Origin: Lolium rigidum
Lineage: Eukaryota > Streptophyta > Magnoliopsida > Poales > Poaceae
Assembly (NCBI RefSeq): GCF_022539505.1
Contig: NC_061510.1
Coordinates: 273,119,687-273,183,686, forward strand
Direction of reading: 5' to 3'
Length of the DNA: 64,000 nt
The notes beneath the pieces were generated by a model. The model worked only from the letters and a program-made list of their open reading frames with translations, had not been told where the DNA came from and did no database searches. This document shows, one piece after another, positions 55,601 through 64,000 of this stretch; positions within the stretch are counted from its first letter, which is position 1; the number at the start of each line of letters is the position of its first letter. A program made the translations under genes and the position numbers.

Positions 55601-55996
55601 CGGCCAACATCTTCTCGATCTCTTTCTTGACCTCTTCCAGGATTTCAGCCTTCATCTGACGTGCTCGTTGTTGGAACGGCTGAAACCCTTTCTTAAGGGG
55701 AAGCCGATGTTCAATGATGCTCCTCGTCCAACCCGGGCATCTCTCGTGTAATCCCATGCAAAGCAATCTGGGTATTCTTTTAGCAGAGCTATCATCTGAC
55801 CCTTAAGATGTGGATCTAACTTCTTGCTGATAAAGGTTGGACGCGGCTTATCCCCGGGACCGATGTCGACTTCCTCTAGTTCGTCAGCCGACGTAAACCC
55901 ATATCCTAGCTTTCCGTCCCCTGTGAGGTCGACACCAAATACGGGGAGAGTGTGTGGAACGGGTAATGCGGGCCGAACGCCGGAATCGGCCTTCAT
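52683..55996 (-). pseudogene. Element G pol: RT, RNase H, integrase
   Basis: Reading leftward, a linker (55996-55740) has GFTSADELEEVDIGPGDKPR and MIALLKEYPDCFAWDYT. RT (55766-54885) is intact from KKGFQPFQQRARQMKAEILE through RVAIDFRDLNRATPKDEYPM and YIDDVVVKS to FVRRFISN. A frame change enters the connection domain (54879-54418, SRRMLDAETRYPEVEKLCLC). RNase H is degraded (54420-53920). The integrase zinc region lies at 53918-53562 (THQSAHKMKWLIR, YKGCQACQMFGK), and the catalytic core and C-terminus at 53558-52683 (ITDYFTKWVEAVP, TTDGGSVFVS, KKYFPSMWEDGQ). Protease is missing. The uninterrupted RT frame here shows what element C broke in D2. Confidence 0.87.
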
Positions 55997-56440
55997 CTTG
56001 ATTGTAACCAGGATTTTTTGGAGGTGTCGGGCCGATCGCGTGGAACAGCTTCCCCCTGGACTTTGCTGTGAGAGCAGCTGCCCTCGTCTCTGTCCTTACC
56101 AGGGTGGTGCCCGAGCCCTATCATGTTGATGTCGAATGAGGATCTTGGCTGGCACCCTCCAGGGTAAGTGCGCTCCACCATGTTAACGGCGGATGCCGGT
56201 GAAATCGGCACTTCTGGTGCTGCCAACGCGAACGGCAGCGGTGGACAGGACTGGAGTGGCATCTCTCCTTGGTAAGTCCCCAGAGCTGGTCCTGACGAAG
56301 AATACTGATGGCTCATGATTTCCTGGATCACGCGCAGAGCGACACGCTCCAAAGTGTTCACCAGGTTCTCAGAGTGGCGGTGCAGCGAATGAGCCGCCAT
56401 GAAGTTGATCTCCTGACGCAGCGACCTGGTGCGTTCTTCT
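55997..56440 (-). pseudogene. Element G gag remnant
   Basis: Minus-strand frame with EERTRSLRQEINFMAAHSLH, ERVALRVIQEIMSHQYSSSG and PLPFALAAPEVPISPAS, then a jump to AVNMVERTYPGGCQPRSSFD and SCSHSKVQGEAVP. In D1 these two parts are separated by about 1.3 kb coding for the capsid core, so G has lost that part by internal deletion. The first part supplies the correct reading of the frameshifted N-terminus of D1. Confidence 0.75.
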
Positions 56441-56459
56441 GACGGGGCGTGCCAGAATG

Positions 56460-57622
56460 TGTTGCGGTCAGAAACCCACCGGCGGGCAGCGATGGGCAAC
56501 ACCGTAGAGCCGGGAATCTCCCAGGACTGCGGTTGGCCCTGGTCCCTTTGAGCGACGGCCCGCAAAGCCTTCTGGTCACACGTCCGATGCTGTCGCAAGG
56601 GCCTGCCACCTGACCTATACCTGGTCAGGAAGGTGTTGGATGATGCCTCGCTTAGTTTCCTGCATGGCATACACGTAAACGTTAAATACGAGCCTCGATC
56701 GGCTCTCGAGTTGTCCCGTGAATCGGCTCAAAGAGCCGATCCACCCATGATTCGTACGAGGTGTACGAATATATGGTGGTCCCGCTTGATCAAGATAAAG
56801 CTAAAGCGATCTACGATGATTTAGGGTTTTCACCGCATAATCGGATCATCCTACTCACGATTGGGCCTCGCGCTCGCGTACGGTGATCGTAAGCCGATCC
56901 TAGACAGGGCCTAAAAACCAACACGAGGTTGATCCCCGGAACATCCTGTCTAGGGCTAGCAAACTACACCCTACACGCCGCCGGATCCTCCAACCCTTTG
57001 TAAGGCCTAACTATTGCGGATATTAAACTAATCCTTGAAGAACAAGGAGCAACCGTAACGGATCGGATCTACTAAACAATCATCAAGCGGGGTGCCGCCC
57101 TACACCTAAGATAGGTGTAAGGGCGGCTAGATGTATAAGGGTTGCACTACGACAGCATATGATACGAAGAACAATGCTAACCCTAACACATCTAAGATAA
57201 CTACGTTGCTCGCCATCAAAAAGGCTTCAAAGCACGAGCAACGCATGAACAACGTAATAGCTTGTGCTGCCTAGATCGCAAGATGTGATCTAGGCAGACA
57301 TGGTGCTTACCGGAAGAAACCCTCGAGACGAAGGAGTTGGCGATGCGCCGAGATTGATTTGTGTTGAACGTTGGTTGTTGTTTATTTCATAAACCCTAGA
57401 TACATATTTATAGTCCGTAGACTTTCTAACGTGGGAATAATCCCAACCGTGCACGAGGCAAACTCTAACTAACCGACACGTAATCTACTATGTTACAGAT
57501 ACAAGGGCAAACTAGCCCAAACTTTGCATATAAGGTCGATTCACGTATTTCTTCCGTATATAATCTTCAAGCCCATCTTGATCGCGGCCCACCTCTGACT
57601 TGGTCAAATTCTGGTGATAACA
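56460..57622 (-). repeat. Element G 5' LTR
   Basis: 1163 bp, reverse complement TGTTATCACCAGAATTTGAC to TTTCTGACCGCAACA. It has the intact LTR end that the palindrome arms have lost. Confidence 0.9.
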
Positions 57623-57810
57623 ATCTCAACATAGCCAACGCAACAAAAAGTCCAAACTGACAGAAAGGGCTAGACCGGGAGAAGAGAAGAGAAGGTTTGC
57701 GAAAGCGATGACTCGAACTTGAGACTATGGGCTCTGATACCATGTCAAAGCTTCATCCACAAGCCAACGGAACCACAAGTCAGAACTGATAGAAAGGGCT
57801 AGGTAATCCA
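57623..57810 (-). mobile_element. Miniature LTR element (TRIM-like) or tRNA-derived repeat
   Basis: On the minus strand a 68-bp TG...CA unit (57810-57743) is followed directly by TGGTATCAGAGCCC (57742-57729), the tRNA-Met primer motif. About 60 bp later comes a second partial copy of the 68-bp unit (about 57680-57632). A third, complete 68-bp copy is at 34585-34652, on the other side of the D-family block. This fits a TRIM with very short LTRs. AGTTCGAGTC (minus strand, near 57713) also resembles a tRNA B box, so a SINE origin is an alternative. Flanking target copies do not match (ATCAG and CTTAT). Confidence 0.45.
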
Positions 57811-58679
57811 CTTATAATATTAACAATCAGCAGGGTTCCGATTCAAAAAAAATCCACATCACAACAAGGAAACGACCACCAAGATCATAGCAATTGCAGA
57901 TAAATGCACCTACGAAATATGCTCGTACTAAGGAACCATTTTACAAGACCAAGATATCGACTCCGCCACGCTGTCCCCGTTCATCTCCAATTATCTAGCA
58001 GATACTCTTCTTACTACTTACTAGCATTCCTAACCCGCTCCAGAGAGGGCCTCCTTCCGTGTCTGCTATCGTTCTAAAATTGTCGACTTCTAGTCTTAGC
58101 GTAGGCTGATGCAGCTCGTTCTACTTGGAGTTGCTCCTCTAGAACTTGAGCATGCAAATACTTTGACTTGGACATGGACTTGCACTTCACCAGTCCAGCA
58201 TTCCGTAAGAAAGTGTTTTTGGCAATGCCTTTCTTTTTTATTGCCATGGAAAATGCCTTCACACATTCTTCATCGGTTTTTTCCAGACCGTTTTTACCGG
58301 GTTTTGCCATCTCTAATTTCATATCTTCCTGCAAAAAATTCTGTTCGTACACATGTGTAAACATGATAGTTACTACGGAGAAACTTGTCTGGTAGTAGAT
58401 TTATCATGTGTATGACCTACTTTTATTCCTACGAGTTTGGCATGTCTGATTCACATCACATGAATTTTAATAAACATCTATAATATCATATTGACATGTA
58501 CTTTACTACTCCTACAAGTTGGGATGTGAGTCGTCACAAAATTTCAATCTTAGAGAAGACTTACAAGAACACTCTGTGCAACTTCTCCAATCACTTCAAG
58601 TTTGTTCTTCTGGCATGCTTCAAAAATCTCTGGTAGAGTCATCTCTTTGTTTGGTTCCCTTTTACTTGCATTATGTAAC
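57811..58679. other. Flanking DNA with a transposase-like fragment, probably CACTA interior
   Basis: About 870 bp of AT-rich sequence between the miniature element and element H. Only the minus-strand fragment at 58074-58364 is recognisable. Confidence 0.4.
58074..58364 (-). pseudogene. Transposase-like C-terminal fragment (CACTA TnpA/Transposase_24 type)
   Basis: 96-residue frame containing KNGLEKTDEECVKAFSMAIK, KNTFLRNAGLVKCKSMSKSK and YLHAQVLEEQLQVERAASAY. The FLRNAGL motif followed by a Leu/Glu helix resembles the C-terminus of plant CACTA-associated transposase proteins (Transposase_24 group) as I remember them. It could instead be an unrelated plant gene fragment. The ATG is not necessarily a real start; an acceptor (TTTTTTGCAG on the minus strand near 58330) suggests it is an exon. 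Confidence 0.4.
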
Positions 58680-59848
58680 TGTTGACGTCAGAAACCCACT
58701 GGCGGGCAGAGACGGGCAACACCGTAGAGCCGGGAACAACTAGGGTTGCGGCTGGCCCTAGTCCCTCTGAGCGACGGCCCGCAAAGCCTCCTGGTCGCAC
58801 GCACCGATGTTTATCACAAGGGCGTGCCACCCGACCTATACCTGGTCGGGAAGGTGTGGATGATGCCTCGCTTAGTTTCCTGCAGGGCACACACGTAAAC
58901 GTTAAATACGAGCCTCGATCGGCTCTCAGGTTATCCCGTGAATCGGCTCAAAGAGCCGATCCACCCATGATTCGGACGAGGTGTCCGAATATATGGTGGT
59001 CCCGCTTGATCAATGTAAAGCTAATGAGATCTACGACGATGTGGGGTTTTCACCGCATAATCGGATCATCCTACTCCAGGTTGGGCCTCGCGGCCACGCA
59101 CGGTGATCGTAAGCCGATCCTAAACAAGGCCTAAAAACCAACACGAGGTTGATCCTCGGAACATCCTCGCTTAGGGCCAACGAACGACACCCTACGTGCC
59201 GCTGGATCCTCCCCCCTTTGTAAGGCCTAACTATTGCAGATATTAAACTAATCCTTGTAGAACAAGGAGCAATCGTAACGGATCAGATCTACCAAACTAT
59301 GATCAAGCGGGGTGCCGCCCCTACGCCTAAGATAGGCGTAAGGGCGGCTAGACATGCACGGGTTGCACTACGAAAGCATGTAACATGAAGAACAATGCTA
59401 ACCCTAACATGTCTAAGATAACTACGTTGCTCGCCATCAAAAAGGCTTCAGTACGAGCAACGCATGAACAACGTAGGCAGGCTTGTGCTGCCTAGATCGC
59501 AAGATGCGATCTAGGCAGCATGATGCTTACCGGTAGAAACCGTCGAGACGAAGGAGTTGGCGATGCGCCGAGATTTGTTTGTGGTTGAACGTTGGTTGTT
59601 GTTTATTCCATAAACCCTAGATACATATTTATAGTCCAGACGGACTTTCTAATGTGGGCGTGCACTAAACCGTGCACAAGATAAACTCTACTTTTAATCT
59701 AGATACAAACTATTGTAATTAAAGATACATGGGCAATCTGGCCCAATTTCACCAAGCAAGGCCGCTTCAGAAATCTTCAACGTGCAATCTTCCACGCCCA
59801 TCCTGATCGCAGCCCACCTCCTGATTTGGCCAAAATCTGGTGATAACA
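58680..59848 (-). repeat. Element H 3' LTR
   Basis: 1169 bp, TGTTATCACCAGATTTTGGC on the minus strand to GACGTCAACA. Clearly diverged from the other D LTRs, but with all hairpins kept: 58970-58990, 59314-59348, about 59426-59462 and about 59487-59519. Confidence 0.85.
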
Positions 59849-60062
59849 CATGCCCCCCTGGTTTTGGAAATAAGATTTCCAAAAATCATTATGCTCTTCT
59901 TTCGTCGGGTCATGTCGTGGTAGAACCGTTGCAGTATCCTTTACCATGATGTCTCGCTCCTCCCCTTTTTGCAAAACTTGATAATTTTAGCACCATTTCC
60001 TTGGACACCGCAATGGCTTTTAAATCCCCCATTAAGCTTCTCCTTATTAAATTGTGCCGAAT

Positions 60063-60182
60063 GACTCCTCCTCCTCCACTGGATACCCGCCGGCAAAGCG
60101 TCTCTGGGTCTGGGCAAATAGTGAAGCTGACTATGACGACGCAGAGGAAGAAACTCCGGTCGAAGATCTGGAGCCAAAGTGA
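60063..60182 (+). pseudogene. Element H acidic antisense ORF remnant (GYPPAKR motif)
   Basis: Frame reading DSSSSTGYPPAKRLWVWANS, then EADYDDAEEETPVEDLEPK and a stop at 60180-60182. It matches the core of the acidic ORFs of G and D2. The part upstream has no ATG in the same frame that I can support, so it is probably decayed or starts differently. Confidence 0.5.
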
Positions 60183-60584
60183 CGAGGAGTTCTCCAGAAG
60201 AGCACTGGTGACTGCTACGATACCGATGATGAGGGTAGCGAGAATTAGTGACATAATATCAGTAGTTATGCGAGCAATCGGCTCTTCTTGAGCAATCGGC
60301 TCTTCATTAAAAAACCCTCCTTTGTTAATGAAGAAATGTTTCCAGTCAATGGTTTTGCCGATAGTCAAAGTCACACAATCTTCAAAAAAGAACCGATGGC
60401 ATCGCATCGGTCTCTATCATAAAAACACTGGTAACGTCGACCTAGCCGCCCTTCCAAACGGTAACCCGCAACCTCCATCCGAAAAGGCAAAGTCAGATCC
60501 CCAAATCGCCGCCCGAGCAGTTCCAATCCACAACCACCTGCACAGATCCTGACCGCGCCGCCCCCAACTCCTTCAACGCATCTC

Positions 60585-63500
60585 ATGGCGGAGTCATCCA
60601 ATACCGATACTACCGCTTCCGGACTGAAGGTAATCCTCAACTTCTTCTCGCCGTTTGACTTGGCATGGGATTAATGGCAAACACCTGAATTAATGCCTTG
60701 CTCCGCTACTAATTTAGGTTTCAGACATTCTTCTGCCACATCCTTCTCTCGCAAATTCGATGTGCCTCGGTCCTCGTTCTTCGAGAGTCCGCCTCGTTAA
60801 TTTCGTGCGAAGCTAACGGAATCCCCTTTGTGAGCCGGAACCTAGATCCGACTTCTGGGCCGACCGCCTGCGAGCCTGGCCTAATCCTCCCGAAGGTTGG
60901 GTGGCATGGTACAATAGAGTATCAAAATCTCACTATGCCACTTGGGAAACCATAGGGATAGCCGATGCCCCGTCATTATCGCTATCCCCTCTTGAGAAGA
61001 ATGAGAATATCCCGAAAACCATCGGCTACTTCGGTCCGATGCACCGAATCGCTTCATGTTTGGTCATGGCCCTATGACCCCGACCCCGCTAGATGTGGCC
61101 ATGATCACGGGGCTAGACATTGCATCCCCCAGCCCTTCGCATTTAAACTCGCCAAAAGTCCCTTTCACTCTCTCCTCTAAAAAAGAGTGTACTAGGCCGG
61201 GGCGCCTATCTCCATCGTTATATGAAAACCAAAGGCCCCGTGACGGAGAGGGAGCACACAGCCTTCCTGAATTTCTCGGCTGGAGCACTTCATATTCTCG
61301 CGGCCCATCACTTGCTCCCACCAAGAACTACCTCTCCCTGGCCTATGAACTTGCTAAAGGCACCCAACTCGGCCTAGGCAAACTATTTCTTGGAGAGATT
61401 TATCGATCCCTTCAACTGATGTCTGTCAAACTGTTCTCTCGCAAGACAGTCAAAACTGGCGGCCCCTGGTGGTTCATTCAGTTGTGGGCCCAACTATACT
61501 TCCAAAACCAAATCCCAGACTTCCCATCGCTGACCACCTGCACCTTTCCAGACGTAAATGGAAAGGAAATTCGATGCACCGGCTACGGCCAAGCCCCGTA
61601 TGGTCCGTCGGGCAGCAGGTCGATTCCCCGGGAAGCGGCAGGGTGGTTTAAGATTTTCTTCCAAGGTTTGGACAACCCCCTGTTCCACCCTTACACTGAA
61701 TCGGCAAATTTTGAAAACCCAGTCTCTTTCCGATTGGATGACTTTGCCGATGACGCCAGCACACAGCACTTGTACTCCCTCATGATTCGTCCTTGCTTCC
61801 TCCCTGTTGGCATGAGTACCTCGAACCGGATCATCAAGCCCGGTTATGAGTGTTATCAACCAGTAGTAGCAGCTCGACAGCTTGGTCTCGGACAGGTGCC
61901 TCCACACTTCTTCTTACACCACCTGACAGCAAGTAGAGCTGAGCTGCCTGATATCCTCACTGCCCAAAGGTTCTATACCTTCTTTGATGCTTTGGCCATC
62001 CCAATTCCCCATAACCTCCGTTTCTCCTTCACTACCGATGGTTTTGAAACTTGGTGGTCTATGTGGAAGACCCACGTCTTCAGGAGGGCCCTAGGGCCGC
62101 TGCCGAAAGAGCTTGACGCCGAGTATGATCCCCCTGAGTACCGGTACCGTCGCTTCAGCATCTCTTGTAACTGCCTTATAGTGATCGTCTGTGACCTGAC
62201 TCTTTCTCCTAGCAGCAACAAGATGGTCCGGCTCCCACTCAAGCCGACGGTTCCCCTTTCGTATTTCTTCCTCCGGCACCAGTGGTTCTCTTCTGCCAGA
62301 GCTCGCCACCCCTGAAGAAAGTCATAATGCAGAGTCAGCCGATTTCACCAAAATCGGCTCCCAAGGGTAAAGCATCTTCAGGGCCAGTTGCCCCCCGAGC
62401 CTCGACTCAGGCGAGGACGGCAGTGAGGAAGGTGGCGGCCAGGAAAACCCTGAAGCGTAAAGCTCCGGCCCAAGAAAGCTTGCGTGTAAGTTAGTTCAGA
62501 CCCTGTAGGCGCTTGTCCGCTTTCAACATCTTTGTTTATAACACGCTTGCATCCTTTCCTGCAGGCCTCTACTGACGGATCCTCCAGCGGGGCCGAAGAA
62601 ACCAGCCAGGGGGACTCGAGCTCGGGTGATTCCGAGAGGTCCACTACCCAGAGCCAGACGGCTTCACCAGCGCCGGCTTCCAAGAAAAGGTCGATCAATG
62701 AACCCACTGCCCCCCAGGCCCCGGCCAGATCGGGGTTACGCACGAAGCACCGCTGTGTCAAAAGGGCTCGTAAGAACCCACGAGCCTCTTCATCAAGCCA
62801 GGAGGTCTCGAATGTAATTATCTTCTCGGTCACACTTTCATGCTATCCCGTTGTCATTTGGATCGGCTAATCACTTCCTCTTGCAGGCCGCGGAAACTTC
62901 TAGCGGAGACGTTGAGGAGGTACCGAGGCCGCCCGCTACTCTGGATCTAGCTACCTCGACGATAGCGGCTGCCCAAGTGGCTGACCCACCCGAGTCCGCA
63001 GAAAAGCCGATTGTTACTGCGTCGGCTGTTCCTCCTTCCTTGGGAGAGGTATGTCTCCCCTCCTTGGCTCCATAAATTCCCCCATTGCCTGCGAAACTCA
63101 CTTTGTTTACCTTATCAGGGTTGTGATCTCTCGAGCTTGCTTACGTTCGACCCAGAATCCATCGAACCAGCTTCTTCCGAGGCAAGCGGAGAGCCGAACC
63201 CTAGTATGGTCCGTGGCCAACTCCAGCGTCTCAAAGACTTGCTTTCTGCCTCAACTGATATTCTGATTGAGAATTCCGAGGAAGCCAAAGGCATCTTCGA
63301 GGATATCCGGCCTCATCTCCCTATGACCCTGCAAGTGCAGCTCTGGCCCGCCGTTACCTTGTCGGCCTTCAAGTCAAGGGTGCAAACGGCTCGCCAAAGG
63401 ATTACTCTTCGCCACTCCCAACTTCCGCCGAGAGCAGATATTGCCGAAAAGTGTCGACGGCTCAATGAGAAGAAGGCTGCTCGGACGCCACGACGGACAC

Positions 63501-63785
63501 TTCGCCACTCGTGCCGAACTCGAGACCCTGCGCAAGGAGCTGGAGAATCTTGAAGAGAAGGTAAGGGTGACCAAACAGCTTATCCAGGACAAGGAAGCCC
63601 TTGTTGCCCGTTCTCAAGACGAAGCAAGAGGCCTCACAGCCGATCTGAAGACCGATCTGGCTGAAATCCGTACCCTGAGCAATCAGCTGGTGACGGGTAA
63701 GGACGAGGATGACCAGGCTGAGATTGCTGAGGCAGATCGCATCCGTGTTGACGCCGTTCTCGCCCTCGGCGTGTTTCTTCAGTAG
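60585..63785 (+). pseudogene. Element H antisense plant-mobile-domain gene (multi-exon)
   Basis: Plus strand, opposite to the element. Exon 1 (60585-60629) encodes MAESSNTDTTASGLK, donor GTAATC. Exon 2 (from 60718) carries WADRLRAWPNPPEGWVAWYN and then GHGPMTPTPLDVAMITGLD, WFIQLWAQLYFQNQIPDFPS and FFDALAIPIPHNLRFS, typical of the plant mobile domain (PF10536 group) found in host genes and in transposons. A linker exon ends at 62485; further exons are 62565-62813, 62887-63048 and 63119-63785, all with GT-AG borders and matching phases. The last encodes a coiled coil (RAELETLRKELENLEEKVRV) to a stop at 63783-63785. Frame breaks near 60810, 61030, probably 62365, and 63480 show decay. Function in the element is unknown. 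Confidence 0.7.
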
Positions 63786-64000
63786 GGCCTTCAGAGACAG
63801 ATGATGTTTCGCTGGATGTTGTACTTGCTACATTTGTGATTTTTTTTTTACTGGCCGATGATTTTCCATCGGCTCCTGACATTTCCTTGCCCATGCGTCT
63901 GCCTGCTGATTACATGCCTCCCCCGAGCCGAATCTGTCGAGCGACCGCAGATATCGGCTTTGTATTATACCAAAGGATCTGTACTCGTACGCCGGCCCCG
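63786..64000 (-). other. Element H hairpin block next to the presumed pol end
   Basis: TTTTTTTACTGGCCGATGA and the palindrome at 63852-63874 align with 52645-52680 of G. After about 63890 I do not recognise pol sequence before the window ends. Confidence 0.45.

Larger units (their letters stand above)
50271..57622 (-). mobile_element. Element G: inverted family D copy with pol and truncated gag
   Basis: Minus strand. The 5' LTR is at 57622-56460 and the PBS region (TTCTGGCACGCCCCGTCAG on the minus strand) lies directly inside it. A shortened gag remnant follows (56440-55997), then pol (55996-52683), a 3' region with a plus-strand acidic ORF (51725-52196), and the 3' LTR at 51429-50271. The capsid core of gag and the protease are deleted. 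No matching target duplication is seen: TACGG precedes 50271 and ATCTC follows 57622. The left end is a rearranged junction, not a simple insertion. Confidence 0.85.
58680..64000 (-). mobile_element. Element H: family D copy with full antisense cargo
   Basis: Minus strand. The 3' LTR is 58680-59848, then an acidic antisense ORF (60063-60182), an antisense plant-mobile-domain gene (60585-63785), and a hairpin block (about 63852-63874) matching the one next to pol in G. Its pol would lie beyond the right edge. The sequence before the LTR, GTAAC (58675-58679), would be the target copy. H is the most diverged of the D copies. Confidence 0.75.

Noticed and set aside
57699..57745. tRNA gene on the minus strand
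   Set aside because: A tRNA-Met-like primer motif and a B-box-like sequence exist, but no cloverleaf or acceptor stem can be drawn.
58109..58395. Plus-strand frames opposite the transposase-like fragment
   Set aside because: The minus-strand frame has the more protein-like composition and motif; the plus frames have none.

Overview
The window is intergenic DNA of a large-genome grass, most likely a pooid of the wheat, barley, rye or oat kind. The evidence is LTR retrotransposons nested up to three deep, target-site duplications that can be read directly, LTRs of about 1.6 kb starting TGATACGTCTCCGACG (a group I associate with Triticeae Sabrina/WHAM-type elements, from memory and unchecked), a CACTA terminus, MITEs, and one plausible host gene. 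No bacterial, rRNA, tRNA or CRISPR feature is present.

Layout. (1) 1-18511 is element A, a minus-strand Ty3/Gypsy-type element with gag and protease but no reverse transcriptase. Its 5' LTR is split by element B (4687-18226, plus strand), a 13.5 kb Gypsy element with 888/883 bp LTRs, a GGCGG target duplication and a decayed gag-pol. A spliced gene lies antisense between the pol and 3' LTR of B. (2) A itself sits in the 5' LTR of element E (18512-24534, plus), a relative of A with a different ORF. (3) 24535-26770 is low-copy DNA with the last exons of a minus-strand RING-H2 gene. (4) About 26770-28396 looks like a Copia LTR and leader. (5) A CACTA terminus at 28397 opens a region with a 106-bp tandem array, other repeats and MITEs (to about 34580). 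The same transposon probably resumes at 57811-58679, where a transposase-like fragment is found.

(6) 34655-57622 is a block of one Gypsy family (here family D), flanked by short repeats that look like a miniature LTR element. It holds a gag-only unit (34655-37125), a shared LTR (37126-38286), a pol-only unit (38287-49095) and an LTR (49096-50253). An inverted unit G (50271-57622) follows, LTR end to LTR end, making a palindrome of about 1.15 kb per arm. Element C (38560-45233, A/E family, CCATC target duplication) is inserted in the RT domain of the pol-only unit. (7) 58680-64000 is a third D-family copy, H (minus), whose antisense slot holds a multi-exon plant-mobile-domain gene.

How the parts relate. 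A, E and C share LTRs, primer site and a long 3' region, but carry three unrelated ORFs in the same slot. B and family D, two different Gypsy lineages, both carry genes antisense between pol and the 3' LTR. In family D a short acidic antisense ORF (GYPPAKR motif) is kept in all three copies. Family D LTRs carry several hairpins, two of which show compensatory base changes between copies. Nearly all retroelement ORFs contain frameshifts or stops, so none of the elements looks autonomous now.
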